Numbered from the stretch's first letter, positions 17,226 to 25,847 are shown. The stretch is DNA of 51,126 nucleotides from Mesorhizobium sp. STM 4661 (GCF_000359125.1 NZ_CAAF010000058.1:1-51126), one strand, 5' to 3'. The notes: generated from the letters alone by a model not told the origin. Numbers and translations: made by a program.

Positions 17226-18365
17226 TTAGAAAGCCGTCGCGGCAGATTGTGCCGATCGCGCGAGCGTCCCCGAAGGATCCCCCGTTGTTTCGCGCACGCC
17301 GGCAGACTCTTCTGCCAGCGCCTCCCAGTACCGGCAGCGCACGAACTGGCCAGGGCGAGCCAGCTTCAGCTCCGGCTCAAACGCAGCGCAGTCGGGCCGC
17401 GCGTGGGGGCAGCGAGTATGAAAACTGCACCCGGAGGGCGGATTGAGCGGGCTCGGTGGATCTCCCTCAAGCAGGGAGTCGGCTGCGGAGAGACTGTTCT
17501 GGTCGAGCAGCGATGCGGCGAGCAGCGCCTTCGTGTAGGGGTGCGTCGGCGAGTTGAAAAGGGTATCGCGATCGGCGAGCTCGATCAGCTTGCCGAGGTA
17601 CATGACGGCGATGCGGTCACAGAGGTATCGCATGACGCGCAGATCGTGCGAAATCACCACCATCGTGAGTCCTCGCCGCAACTTGAGGTCCATCAGGAGA
17701 TTGAGGATCTGTGTCCGCATCGAGGCATCGAGCGCCGAGGTGGGCTCGTCGCAGATCAGGAGCTTTGGCTCAAGCAGCAGCGCCCGGCCAATCACCACCC
17801 GCTGCAGCTGCCCACCCGAGCATTGCTTCGGAAGCCGGTGGTAAAAGCTCGCGTCGAGCCCGACGTCCCCAAGCATTTCCAGTACCCGCGCCCGTCGCTC
17901 CGCCGTCCCCCCCCCGAGGCCGTGGTGCGCCATCGGCGCGCTCATGCTGGTGCCGATCGTCATCCGCGGGTCGAGCGCCGCATAGGGGTCCTGGAAGATC
18001 AGTTGCACGTCGCGGCGCCGGCGGCGCAGCGCCTCGCCCGTTGGGGCGAGCCAGTCCTCACCGTCGATCAGCACCTTGCCCTCCGTCGCGTTGGTAAGGC
18101 GCGTGACGATCCTGGCGAAGGTGCTCTTGCCGCAGCCGGACTCGCCGACCAGCCCCATCACCTCTCCCACCTGCACGTGGAGCGACACGCCGTCCACCGA
18201 TTTCACCACCTTCGCGCCGGTCAGGCTCGGCAGCCGGTAGTGTTTGACGACGCCCTCGACGGAAAGAAAGGCCGGCTTGCGGCAGGCAAGGTCGGCGTAG
18301 CGCGGCGCGTCGCGCCGCGGACAGTCAATCGTGGCGCTGGTCGCGGCGATCGGTCGGCGCATCAT
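17226..18365 (-). CDS. Oligopeptide/dipeptide ABC transporter ATP-binding protein, DppF/OppF-like (379 aa)
   Basis: Cytoplasmic ATPase subunit of the importer. Visible motifs are Walker A GESGCGKST, Q-loop IFQDPYAALDPR, ABC signature CSGGQLQR, Walker B LLICDEPTSALD and the switch histidine in VVISHDLRV. The C-terminus carries the oligopeptide-family extension with cysteines (GCSFHTRCPHARPDC), which in this family can hold an iron-sulfur cluster. The ATG at 18365 overlaps the stop of the upstream ATPase as ATGA, with AAGGAG eight bases ahead, so translation is coupled. The longer open frame upstream is a shadow of that gene. It pairs with the other ATPase as a heterodimer on the two permeases. 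Confidence 0.93.
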   Translation of the reverse strand: MMRRPIAATSATIDCPRRDAPRYADLACRKPAFLSVEGVVKHYRLPSLTGAKVVKSVDGVSLHVQVGEVMGLVGESGCGKSTFARIVTRLTNATEGKVLIDGEDWLAPTGEALRRRRRDVQLIFQDPYAALDPRMTIGTSMSAPMAHHGLGGGTAERRARVLEMLGDVGLDASFYHRLPKQCSGGQLQRVVIGRALLLEPKLLICDEPTSALDASMRTQILNLLMDLKLRRGLTMVVISHDLRVMRYLCDRIAVMYLGKLIELADRDTLFNSPTHPYTKALLAASLLDQNSLSAADSLLEGDPPSPLNPPSGCSFHTRCPHARPDCAAFEPELKLARPGQFVRCRYWEALAEESAGVRETTGDPSGTLARSAQSAATAF

Positions 18366-19393
18366 GCGACGTCTCCTTCGTGCAGAACCTCTGCAGTGGC
18401 GTGACAGCGGGACTTCCAGCGCTGGCCAACCGGCTCTAGTCCGGGCTCCCGGCTGCAGCAGGCAATGCGCAGCCCTGGATGTTCGCGCATCAGTGTGCAG
18501 CGCGGCGCGAAGCGGCAACCTTCCTTGATGGCGAGCGCTTGGGAGCCGGAGCCCGGGATCGACATCAGTTTGCCGTCGCTCTCGGGCACCAGCAGCGAGC
18601 ACCGGATCAGCGCGCGAGTGTAGGGATGCGCCGGTCGGCGCATGATCTCCCGGGTCGGCCCCTCCTCGAGTATGCGGCCGGCGTACATCACTGCCACCCG
18701 ATCGGCGAACGCGGACACGATCGAAAGGTCGTGGGTAATGAGCAGAATCGACAGGTCGTGACGCTCCCTCTCTTCCTTCAGCAGCCGCAGGATCTGAGCC
18801 TGCACGGTCACGTCGAGCGCGGTCGTCGGCTCGTCGGCGATCAAGAGCTTCGGGCCGGCCGCCATCGCCGCCGCGATCATCACCCGCTGGGCCATGCCGC
18901 CAGAGAGCTGGTATGAAAAGGCGCGCGCCCTGACGGCCGGGTCGGGGATGCCGACGCTCCGGAGGAGGTCGACCACCCGCGCGAAGGCCTGGCGGCGCCC
19001 CAGGCCGCGATGCTTGCGCAGCGGCTCGGCGACCTGGGCCTGGACTCGCGACGTCGGATCGAGCATCACCTGCGGCTGCTGGAACAGCATGGAGATGTCG
19101 GCGCCGCGCATCCGGTTCAGCTCGGAGTCCGACTTCGCCACGATATCTTGCCCCTCGAAGCAGATCGAGCCGCTGGTGATCCGCAGCGCGTCCGGCAGCA
19201 GCCGCGACAGCGCGAGCGCGGTGACGCTCTTGCCGGAGCCGCTCTCGCCAACGAGCGCCACGACCTCGCGGCGACCGATCGTCAGGTCGAGCCCGTCAAT
19301 CAACGTTTTCCCGCTCTCGAGCGAGACCCGAAGGTCGCGGACCTCGAGGAGCGGGACGCTGACGTTCTCCCGGGTCATGTCATGGTCAGCCAT
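18362..19393 (-). CDS. Oligopeptide/dipeptide ABC transporter ATP-binding protein, DppD/OppD-like (343 aa)
   Basis: First ATPase subunit. Walker A is GESGSGKSV, the Q-loop is LFQQPQVMLDP, the signature is LSGGMAQR, Walker B is LLIADEPTTALD, and the H-loop is LLITHDLSI. The C-terminal oligo_HPY extension contains CRFAPRCTLMREHPG. The signature reads GGMAQ rather than GGMRQ, a minor change. The start at 19393 has GGAGGAGG just upstream and overlaps the end of the permease gene by eight bases, so the genes are translationally coupled. The family hydrolyses ATP to drive uptake of peptides and similar solutes. Confidence 0.93.
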   Translation of the reverse strand: MADHDMTRENVSVPLLEVRDLRVSLESGKTLIDGLDLTIGRREVVALVGESGSGKSVTALALSRLLPDALRITSGSICFEGQDIVAKSDSELNRMRGADISMLFQQPQVMLDPTSRVQAQVAEPLRKHRGLGRRQAFARVVDLLRSVGIPDPAVRARAFSYQLSGGMAQRVMIAAAMAAGPKLLIADEPTTALDVTVQAQILRLLKEERERHDLSILLITHDLSIVSAFADRVAVMYAGRILEEGPTREIMRRPAHPYTRALIRCSLLVPESDGKLMSIPGSGSQALAIKEGCRFAPRCTLMREHPGLRIACCSREPGLEPVGQRWKSRCHATAEVLHEGDVA

Positions 19394-20309
19394 TCCCTGC
19401 CTCCTCCGCGTTGGTCGTCGCTCGGCTGCGCGCGCCGCGGCTCTCAATCTCCAGGCCGTGGCCGATCCAGGTCACGCCGAGCGCGGCGAGGAAGATAACG
19501 GCGCCGGGCGCTATCATTAGGATGGGGGCCCGTTCGAGGTAGGGCTGGGCTTCCGCCATCATCAGCCCCCAGTCGGGATTGGGCGGCCGCACGCCCAGCC
19601 CGAGGTACGACAGCCCGCCCACGGTGATCAGCTTGTGGCCGAAGCGCAGGAAGGAAACCGCAGCGACCGGGTGGATCGTGTTGGGGACGATGTGCCGTAA
19701 GATTACGAAGCTCCGTTTCATGCCTAGAACCTCGGCGGCGCGGATATATTCGCGCGCATTGATCTCCTTGGTCAGTCCGCGGGCGAGCCGAGCGTATGGC
19801 GTCCAGCCGATCAGGGTCAGCGAGAGGATCAATGTGGCGTAGTTCGGTCCGAACACGCCGATGAGGAAAATCGCGATCACCACGTCGGGTATTGAGATCA
19901 GCAGGTCGACGACCCGCATCGCCACCTCGTCGAGCACGCCGCCAGCCCGGCCTGCGACCACGCCGATCAGCGTACCGACGACCAGGGTGATGATGACGGT
20001 GATCGCCGAGATCGTCACTGCAAACTGGCCGCCCACCAGGAGCCGCGAAAGCACGTCGCGCCCGAGATGGTCGGTGCCCAGCCAATGCTCCGCCGAGGGC
20101 GGCCGCAGCCGGTTGATCAGGTCCTGCGCGGCGGGATCGTAGGGCGCGACCCACTGCGCGAAGCACACCATGACCAGGACCATGGCCAGCAGCACCGAGC
20201 CGGCCTTGAACGTCCAGTGCCGCGAGGACACGAAGGCGTAGGTACCGGCGAGGGGCGAGCGGCGCCGTTCATCGAGCGTGAGCCGCGGGTCGGCCATTTC
20301 AATGTCCAT
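19386..20309 (-). CDS. Peptide/nickel ABC transporter permease, DppC-like (307 aa)
   Basis: Inner-membrane permease subunit. The N-terminus has the OppC_N segment (APYDPAAQDLINRLRPPSAEHWLGTDHLG is the family's recognisable linker, here abbreviated by motif HWLGTDHLGRDVLSR), followed by about five further membrane segments. The ATPase-contact EAA loop reads REYIRAAEVLGMKRSFVILRH. Near the end is GLSYLGLGVRPPNPDWG, typical of DppC. It overlaps the upstream permease gene by 11 bases and the downstream ATPase by eight, so the whole operon is tightly coupled. Partner permease: 20299-21243. Confidence 0.92.
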   Translation of the reverse strand: MDIEMADPRLTLDERRRSPLAGTYAFVSSRHWTFKAGSVLLAMVLVMVCFAQWVAPYDPAAQDLINRLRPPSAEHWLGTDHLGRDVLSRLLVGGQFAVTISAITVIITLVVGTLIGVVAGRAGGVLDEVAMRVVDLLISIPDVVIAIFLIGVFGPNYATLILSLTLIGWTPYARLARGLTKEINAREYIRAAEVLGMKRSFVILRHIVPNTIHPVAAVSFLRFGHKLITVGGLSYLGLGVRPPNPDWGLMMAEAQPYLERAPILMIAPGAVIFLAALGVTWIGHGLEIESRGARSRATTNAEEAGNG

Positions 20310-21243
20310 GGCTGCCTCGCATTGCCGGATTGAAGAGGACGTAGAGCACGTCGGTGATCGTGTTGATCAGGATGGAGAGGCCAACGAGGGCGACGAAGCC
20401 GCCTTGCAGCACAGGCACGTCGTTGTTGACTACCGCCTCGTAGAGCAGCCGGCCCATGCCCGGGACCGCGAAAATCACCTCGATGACCACCGACCCGCCC
20501 AGCAGCCCCGCGAACCATAGCGCGAAGAAGGTCACGACCGGCAGCGAGCCGTTGCGGAGGCCGTGGTGCACCACCGCCTCATTCATCGACAGTCCGCGCG
20601 CTCGCGCCGCTGTGATGTAGGGGGCCGCGATCACCTCGCGCATCGCCGCCCGCGTCACCTGGGTGAAATAGGCCATCGGCCGCAGCATCAGCGCCATTGC
20701 CGGCAGGATCAGCGACTCCCAGCTCTGCCAGCCGGCCGACGGCAGAATACCGAGCCAGAGCACAAAGACCAGGACCGAGACCGGGGCGAACCAGTATTCA
20801 GGCGTCGCGACCAGCGTTTGGATCAGGAGCGTCGTGAAGCCGTCGACCTTGCCGCCCGGCCGCATGGCAGCGGCAGTGCCGAGCGGCAGGGCCACCAGGA
20901 GCGCCACGCCGAGGGCCGACAGCGCCAGGGTTATCGAGACCCCGAGCGCGCGGGTGATCTCAGCTGCGACCGGCTGTCGCGATGCGAACGAATAGCCGAA
21001 ATCGCCCTGCAATGCGGAGCCGAGCCAGGAGAGGTACTGCACCGGCAGGGGCCGGTCGAGCCCAAGTTCCCTGCGCAGCGCCTCCACCGCCTCCGGCGCG
21101 AGGTCCAGGTCCGACACCCGGGAGAGCAGGATCGTGCGAGCGGGATCACCGTCGCTCAGCAGTGGCACACAGAAGGCGGCCACCGACACGATGAAGAGCA
21201 TCATGACGAGGATCGCTACACGCTGTAGAATGATCTTCCACAT
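20299..21243 (-). CDS. Peptide/nickel ABC transporter permease, DppB-like (314 aa)
   Basis: First gene of the importer operon and an inner-membrane permease. The N-terminal helix (ILQRVAILVMMLFIVSVAAFC) is followed by the periplasmic ELGLDRPLPVQYLSWL segment characteristic of DppB, then five membrane helices. The EAA loop near residue 190-215 reads YITAARARGLSMNEAVVHHG. The C-terminal GLLGGSVVIEVIFAVPGMGRLLYEAV is typical of the family. The ATG at 21243 is preferred to the longer frame because AGGGAGG lies directly upstream. A sigma70-like promoter lies about 80-110 bp upstream. The family imports di- or oligopeptides, and some members carry nickel or opines. Confidence 0.92.
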   Translation of the reverse strand: MWKIILQRVAILVMMLFIVSVAAFCVPLLSDGDPARTILLSRVSDLDLAPEAVEALRRELGLDRPLPVQYLSWLGSALQGDFGYSFASRQPVAAEITRALGVSITLALSALGVALLVALPLGTAAAMRPGGKVDGFTTLLIQTLVATPEYWFAPVSVLVFVLWLGILPSAGWQSWESLILPAMALMLRPMAYFTQVTRAAMREVIAAPYITAARARGLSMNEAVVHHGLRNGSLPVVTFFALWFAGLLGGSVVIEVIFAVPGMGRLLYEAVVNNDVPVLQGGFVALVGLSILINTITDVLYVLFNPAMRGSHGH

Positions 21244-21323
21244 TTCGCCTCCCTTTCGCGATCCGCGCACCACCTAGTTGGGGCCGATGGTCCCCGAGGT
21301 TGCTCGGGTCCATCAGCTGCAGG

Positions 21324-21353
21324 ATAACAGGTGCAAAGAGCGGTTGGTGTCAA
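21324..21353 (-). promoter_or_regulatory. Sigma70-like promoter of the peptide importer operon
   Basis: On the minus strand TTGACA (21353-21348) is followed after 18 bases by TGTTAT (21329-21324). The -35 box is perfect and the -10 box is moderate. The predicted start point is about 75 bp upstream of the first permease gene. Confidence 0.5.
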
Positions 21354-21580
21354 AACGGCCCGACCTGCGAGAATATGCTGCGGTTTCGCCGCCCGTTTGC
21401 CAAAGATATTGCCGTCCGATCTGCCGCTGCCCGCGGGGCGGCTGGCGCGGAAGGCGGCACGGACGCACGCCCGGCAGATACTGCCATCTGGGCGATGGCT
21501 CTTTCGCGGCATCCGGATCAAAGCCGCTGAGATCCAGGCAGGGACTCACGCTGACAAGGGCTGATGATCAGTCCACTTAA
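21354..21580. other. Upstream region of the importer operon, no gene seen
   Basis: Between the importer promoter and the MerR relic there is no reading frame with recognisable content. Small plus-strand frames here look like chance. Confidence 0.35.
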
Positions 21581-21850
21581 CTACCCTTCCTGGCCCTTGG
21601 GCAAAACAGTTTCCCGGGCAAGCTGGACAAGACGCTGCGCGTCGGTCAGCACTTCCCTCATCTGTTCGAGCCTGTCGATTTTCTGTTGGGCAGCAGCCAA
21701 ATGGATCTTCACAACACTGTTGTTTGTGCGGACTGAGCAGCAGGCAAGGCAGCGACACGCAGCAGATCCTTGGCGATTTCCCTTGTCCCTTGCTCCCGTC
21801 GGCAGGAGCTCGATTTGCTCGTAGCAGCGAATCGTGTGGACCTTCCGCTC
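21581..21850 (-). pseudogene. MerR-family metal regulator relic with internal deletion
   Basis: One minus-strand frame, ending at the TAG at 21581, reads ERKVHTIRCYEQIELLPTGA, the second half of a MerR helix-turn-helix (normally HTIRYYE-x-IGLLP), then GNRQGS. It then jumps to the C-terminal coiled coil (VKIHLAAAQQKIDRLEQMRE, then DAQRLVQLARE). An in-frame stop lies just before the HTH part and there is no start codon. About 40 residues of the middle domain are missing. The order and orientation, immediately downstream of the zinc ATPase, suggest it once regulated metal efflux. A functional regulator is now supplied by the ArsR protein at 24957-25352. Confidence 0.7.
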
Positions 21851-21915
21851 TTATATGGCCCCTCAAAGTGGGAGAAGGCCGCCGACCATTTCCGGCCGCC
21901 GACCCGTCGTTTTGA

Positions 21916-24738
21916 TCAGTGACCTTCGGCAGCAACCAGAGGGCGAGATGGAAGCCCCCTATCCCGACTATCATCGGCCGTCTTCGTTCCCTTGAAGCGC
22001 AGAAGCCGCAGCGCATTCAGCGTGACGATCGCGGTAGCGCCGGTGTCGGCGAGCACGGCCACCCACAGCCCGGTGATGCCGAGCACGCTGGTGACGAGGA
22101 AGAGGGCCTTGAGCGCCAGAGAGAAGACGACGTTCTGGTGGATGTTCGCCATGGTGGCGCGCGACAGCGCAACCAGGTGAGCAAGGTCCGTCACGCGACT
22201 CTGCAACAGGGCGGCGTCCGCCGTCTCGAGCGCCACATCGGTGCCGCCACCCATGGCGATGCCGACATCGGCTGTTGCAAGCGCCGGGGCATCGTTGATG
22301 CCGTCGCCCACCATGGCCACCTTGCACTTCTCTTTCATCTCGTTGACGAGATCGAGCTTGTCCTGGGGCAGCAGTTCGGCGTTCCACTCGATGCCGAGAC
22401 CTGAAGCGATTGCCTGGGCCGTGCGCCGGTTGTCTCCGGTCAACATGACGGATCGCACGCCCATTGCCTTGAGCTGGGCGACGCCTTCGCGCGCATCGCG
22501 CCGCGGTTCGTCGCGCAGTGCCACAAGCCCGAGGATTTCCTTCGTGCCTTCATCGAAGAGAACCGCAACGGTGTTCCCGCGATCCTCGAGCCTTTCGATC
22601 GCCTCACGCTCCGGGATCCCGATCGTCACGGTCTTTGCGGCGTGCGACGGAGAACTGACGGCCAGTCGGCGTGCGCCCACGGTGGCATGGACCGCCTTGC
22701 CGGGGGTCGCGGACGCGTCTTTCGCCACCGGGACGGCGATGCTCGCCGCTTCGGCGCGCCCGATGATCGCCTTGGCAAGAGGATGGTTCGAGCCGCTCTC
22801 GACGGATGCTGTCAGCGCAAGCACTTCATTCTCGTCGCGCTTTCCAAACGGAAGAACTTCGGTGACGCGGGGCTTGCCCTCGGTCAAGGTCCCTGTCTTG
22901 TCGAAGGCGATGGCGCGCACTTTGCCGATGGTTTCGAGTGCGCTGCCACCCTTGATCAGAAGACCGCGGCGTGTGGCCACGGCCAGGCCCGAGGCGATCG
23001 CGGCCGGGGTGGAAAGCACCAGCGCGCAGGGGCAGGCAATCAGCAACAAGGCGAGGCCACGATAGAGCCAGCCAGCCCAGTCGCCGTCCAACACCAGCGG
23101 CGGAATGACGATGATCAGGGCTGCGATCAGCATCACGGCAGGCGTGTAATAGCGACTGAAGTTCTCGATGAAGCGCGCGGTTGGCGCCTTGGAACCCTGG
23201 GCTTGCTCCACAAGGTGGATGATGCGGGAAATGGTGTTGTCGGCTGCCGTCTTTTCCACGCGAACATGAAGAACGCCATCGACGTTGATCGAACCGGCGA
23301 AAACGCTGTCTCCACTCGCCTTGGACCGCGGAATCGACTCGCCCGTAACCGGTGCCTCGTCAAGGCTGGAGGTTCCCTGAACGATCTGACCATCTGCTGG
23401 CACACGGTCACCCGGGCGCACCAGAACGAGATCTTTGACGCGCAGCGACGCCGCCGAGACGCTGCGTTGGCCGCCATTGGGATCAACAAGGACCGCCGTC
23501 TTCGGTACGAGCGAGGCTAGCGCCTTAATGCCGGCACGGGCACGCCCGGCCGCCACGCTTTCCAGAAGCTGGCCGACGGCGAAGAGAAACACGACCGCGG
23601 CGGCCTCTTCCGCCGCGCCGATCGCAAGAGCGCCGACGGCGGCCACTGACATCAGCGTTTCGATCGAGAACGGCGAGCCGGCCCTGGCGAGCGCAAAAGC
23701 CTGACGCGCGAACGGAATGACGCCCGTTATAACCGCACCGGCGAAAATCCAAATTGCGTAAGCGGGGAAGAATTGGGCGATGGCATAAGCCGAGCCCATC
23801 AGCAGGCCAAGGACGATGACGTGCTTGCCCTTGCGCGTCTGCCACCAACGCTGATTGCGCACGGCTGGGGCAGGCGCGGCATCGATGATCGCATCAGAGG
23901 CCTGGTCAAGCTGGAGCGTATTCGACACGCCAAAACCGAGCCCCTTGATCGTCTTTTCGATGTCGGAGGCCTTGGTGGTCGAACCGGGCGCTAGCGTGAG
24001 CTCGAGAGTTTCCGCTGTGAAGTTGACCCGAACATCGGAAACGTCGGGCATGCGCGCCAGCGCCACCTCGATCTTTGCGACACAGCTTGCGCAATCCATG
24101 CCGTCGACCCGCATAGAGACGTTAGGTGGGGTACTCGGAGCAGCGCGCTGGACAGGGGCATGTGCTGCGTTATCATGACCACTGCAGCTTCCGTGATCAT
24201 GGTCATGCTTATGATCCTGGCCGCCACAGCCACCATGATCATGGTCGTGATGACTGTGATCATCTTTGTGTTTGTGGTCCCCGCCACAACCACGATGATC
24301 GTGGTCATGTTTGTGATCGTGCTTACTATCATGGGTTCCGCCACAACCAGGGTGTTCATGAGCACCGTGGTCGTGCGCATGATCATGATTGTGGTCATGA
24401 TCGTGATTGTGATCGCCGCAGCGACCGCTGTGATCGTGCTCCTTGTGAGCACGAGTGGTCGGGTGCTCGGCTGGTGCCGGTACGGCAGATGCCGGCAGTT
24501 CCGTGACATCGAAACCGAGCGACCGAATTTTCTTGGCAATGTCCTTCGCCGTCGCCTTGCTAGCGGCGTCGCGCGACAGGGCCAAGGTTTCGGTGGTGAA
24601 ATTGACGGCGACGTCGGAAATTCCCGCCATACGGCCCAAGGCGGTCTCGATTTTTCCGACGCAGCTTGCGCAGTCCATGCCGCCGACATGGAAACCCAGC
24701 CGTTCTCCGGCATTCGGCGTTGAACATTCTGTTGTCAT
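21916..24738 (-). CDS. zntA: Zinc/cadmium/lead-exporting P1B-type ATPase, ZntA-like, with giant His-rich linker (940 aa)
   Basis: Inner-membrane pump that exports divalent soft metals using ATP. Two N-terminal heavy-metal-binding domains each carry GMDCASC (residues about 20-26 and 213-219). Between them lies a roughly 100-residue His/Asp-rich linker with CGG spacers. The membrane core has the transport motif CPC in LLIACPCALVLSTPAAI, the phosphorylated aspartate in AFDKTGTLTEGKP, the GDGINDAPALATADVGIAMG hinge, and an aspartate in the last helix pair (LADTGATAIVTLNALRLLR), as in ZntA. The ATG at 24738 is preferred because AAAGGAG lies eight bases upstream. It is preceded by an operator-promoter and an SmtB-type repressor gene on the same strand, so expression is presumably induced by zinc or cadmium. 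Confidence 0.95.
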   Translation of the reverse strand: MTTECSTPNAGERLGFHVGGMDCASCVGKIETALGRMAGISDVAVNFTTETLALSRDAASKATAKDIAKKIRSLGFDVTELPASAVPAPAEHPTTRAHKEHDHSGRCGDHNHDHDHNHDHAHDHGAHEHPGCGGTHDSKHDHKHDHDHRGCGGDHKHKDDHSHHDHDHGGCGGQDHKHDHDHGSCSGHDNAAHAPVQRAAPSTPPNVSMRVDGMDCASCVAKIEVALARMPDVSDVRVNFTAETLELTLAPGSTTKASDIEKTIKGLGFGVSNTLQLDQASDAIIDAAPAPAVRNQRWWQTRKGKHVIVLGLLMGSAYAIAQFFPAYAIWIFAGAVITGVIPFARQAFALARAGSPFSIETLMSVAAVGALAIGAAEEAAAVVFLFAVGQLLESVAAGRARAGIKALASLVPKTAVLVDPNGGQRSVSAASLRVKDLVLVRPGDRVPADGQIVQGTSSLDEAPVTGESIPRSKASGDSVFAGSINVDGVLHVRVEKTAADNTISRIIHLVEQAQGSKAPTARFIENFSRYYTPAVMLIAALIIVIPPLVLDGDWAGWLYRGLALLLIACPCALVLSTPAAIASGLAVATRRGLLIKGGSALETIGKVRAIAFDKTGTLTEGKPRVTEVLPFGKRDENEVLALTASVESGSNHPLAKAIIGRAEAASIAVPVAKDASATPGKAVHATVGARRLAVSSPSHAAKTVTIGIPEREAIERLEDRGNTVAVLFDEGTKEILGLVALRDEPRRDAREGVAQLKAMGVRSVMLTGDNRRTAQAIASGLGIEWNAELLPQDKLDLVNEMKEKCKVAMVGDGINDAPALATADVGIAMGGGTDVALETADAALLQSRVTDLAHLVALSRATMANIHQNVVFSLALKALFLVTSVLGITGLWVAVLADTGATAIVTLNALRLLRFKGTKTADDSRDRGLPSRPLVAAEGH
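24160..24465 (-). repeat. zntA: Coding minisatellite for the His-rich linker of ZntA
   Basis: This part of zntA (protein residues about 92-193) consists of imperfect repeats of His-Asp codons (GAY CAY) broken by about five Cys-Gly-Gly/Cys-Ser-Gly blocks. At DNA level it is a degenerate CATGATC-like repeat. Such tracts usually bind zinc or store it near the pump, and they can expand or contract by slippage. Confidence 0.85.
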
Positions 24739-24807
24739 CCCAGACTCCTTTCTCGCCGGCGCAGCGGCGTTCGTTCGCCTTAGGAATCTGCGTGGCTTCG
24801 GAAGAGA

Positions 24808-24838
24808 CCTATAACTCACTTAAACAATTATTCAAGTG
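24808..24838 (-). promoter_or_regulatory. ArsR operator overlapping the zntA promoter
   Basis: Plus-strand 24817-24838 is a 22-bp inverted repeat: CACTTAAACAA against CACTTGAATAA on the other strand, nine of eleven positions matching. On the minus strand TTGAAT (24835-24830) and TATAGG (24813-24808) are separated by 16 bases. They make a sigma70-like promoter whose -35 box and spacer lie inside the palindrome. An AT-rich, TGAA-containing palindrome over the promoter is what SmtB/CzrA-type repressors bind. Confidence 0.72.
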
Positions 24839-24956
24839 TTCATGCAAATATTCCTCCCAGTCGGCATCGGGACCGATTCGACTGCGGGATTGCGCTGGGC
24901 AAGGGAAAACGTCGCCTGCAGACGCAGACGCGGGAAGAGACGTTCGCAGGGCCGGT

Positions 24957-25352
24957 TTACTCGTCCGTGTGGTCTTCCGAGATGTGCGTTGCCATGTCCT
25001 GCAACATCTGGCTGACATGCTGGTCGGCGATCTCGTAGAAAATCTGCTTCGCCTGACGCTCTCCCCTCACGAGACGGGCGCCACGCAGGAGCCGCAGATG
25101 ATGGCTGACGAGGGACAGGGACAAGTCCAGATTCACGGCGATGTCGCCCACCGATATCGGACCCGGCAGGCAGGTTAGAAGGATCTTCAGTCGGGATGGA
25201 TCGCCAAGTAGGCGGAAAGTCTCCGCCAGAATGGCGACTTCGTTCCGCGACAGCGAGGAATGGTCGAGGGGCTGGGCGGATGCCGCGGTGCCGCCCTGCT
25301 GTTCAGGAGCGTCTTGTTTTGTAAGGCGCGCCTTCGGCTTACTAGAAATCAT
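24957..25352 (-). CDS. ArsR/SmtB-family metal-sensing repressor, zinc (alpha-5) type (131 aa)
   Basis: Cytosolic dimeric winged-helix repressor that releases DNA when it binds metal. The DNA-binding helix region is ISVGDIAVNLDLSLSLVSHH followed by LRLLRGARLVRGER. The C-terminal helix carries Asp110, His112, His123 and Glu126, the exact D-x-H-(10)-H-x-x-E spacing of the SmtB/CzrA alpha-5 zinc site. The ELCVCD arsenic/cadmium alpha-3 motif is absent (the corresponding place reads LTCLPG). It precedes zntA on the same strand by 218 bp, with the palindromic operator between them. Derepression of zntA by zinc or a similar divalent ion is the natural reading. Confidence 0.93.
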   Translation of the reverse strand: MISSKPKARLTKQDAPEQQGGTAASAQPLDHSSLSRNEVAILAETFRLLGDPSRLKILLTCLPGPISVGDIAVNLDLSLSLVSHHLRLLRGARLVRGERQAKQIFYEIADQHVSQMLQDMATHISEDHTDE

Positions 25353-25447
25353 CTGATTGTATTACCTTGGGTCGGGATCGCGGTCGTCGGCACCGAACGG
25401 ACGAGACACGCCTATTGATATCTCAATCTGACAAGTTGTTGAAGAAC

Positions 25448-25711
25448 TCAGTCGGGTTCGCAAACGAAGCCGGATTTGTCGCCGTTGTGGATGTAGATGT
25501 GGCCGACGAGGCGGCCTGCGGAGCCGAGGACGGCCCAACCTCGGCCTGAGGCGGGGTCGTTTTCGTCGAAGCCGTCCCAGGAGAACTCGGCGATGGCCGC
25601 GCCGTCCCGCGATCCGTAGCACACATCGAGGAAGCCCTTGAGGGCTATGAAGGCGATCTCGCCGTGCGCGGCGCCCTTGAAGGTCAGATGGGCTTGCTGG
25701 ACTTTGCCCAC
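25448..25711 (-). CDS. Small conserved-looking hypothetical protein (87 aa)
   Basis: A GTG at 25711 preceded by GAGGGG begins a compact frame that reads like a folded protein: AHGEIAFIALKGFLDVCYGS, then AEFSWDGFDENDPASGRGWA, then GRLVGHIYIHNGDKSGFVCE. No signal peptide or membrane segment is visible. I do not recognise a family. It lies upstream of the zinc-efflux locus on the same strand and downstream of a decayed DUF4145 gene, whose frame overlaps its start by a few bases. It may be an orphan cargo gene. Confidence 0.55.
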   Translation of the reverse strand: MGKVQQAHLTFKGAAHGEIAFIALKGFLDVCYGSRDGAAIAEFSWDGFDENDPASGRGWAVLGSAGRLVGHIYIHNGDKSGFVCEPD

Positions 25712-25847
25712 GTCCCCTCATTCCCCGCCCGGAGAATGCTTCCAATCCGACGCCAAGTCGATACATGCGAGAAATCGCTAATAGGATGCACATCTAACTC
25801 AGTCATCGTCGGGTCGACATAGAAGGTTGAGTCGTGGACGAGCGAAT

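Noticed and set aside
21877..21904. Direct repeat GGCCGCCGACC (two copies, 17 bp apart) just past the zntA stop
   Set aside because: Short and GC-only. It may be part of a weak terminator, but no stable hairpin with a T run is formed.
24160..24465. Possible CRISPR array because of regular repeats
   Set aside because: The repeats are in frame, imperfect, without spacers, and encode the His-rich linker of the zinc pump.
24126..24723. Long plus-strand frames opposite the His-rich part of zntA that translate to Val/Ile/Met-rich, membrane-like sequence
   Set aside because: They are the antisense of His/Asp codons. The composition follows from the repeat, and the minus strand has the clear P-type ATPase.
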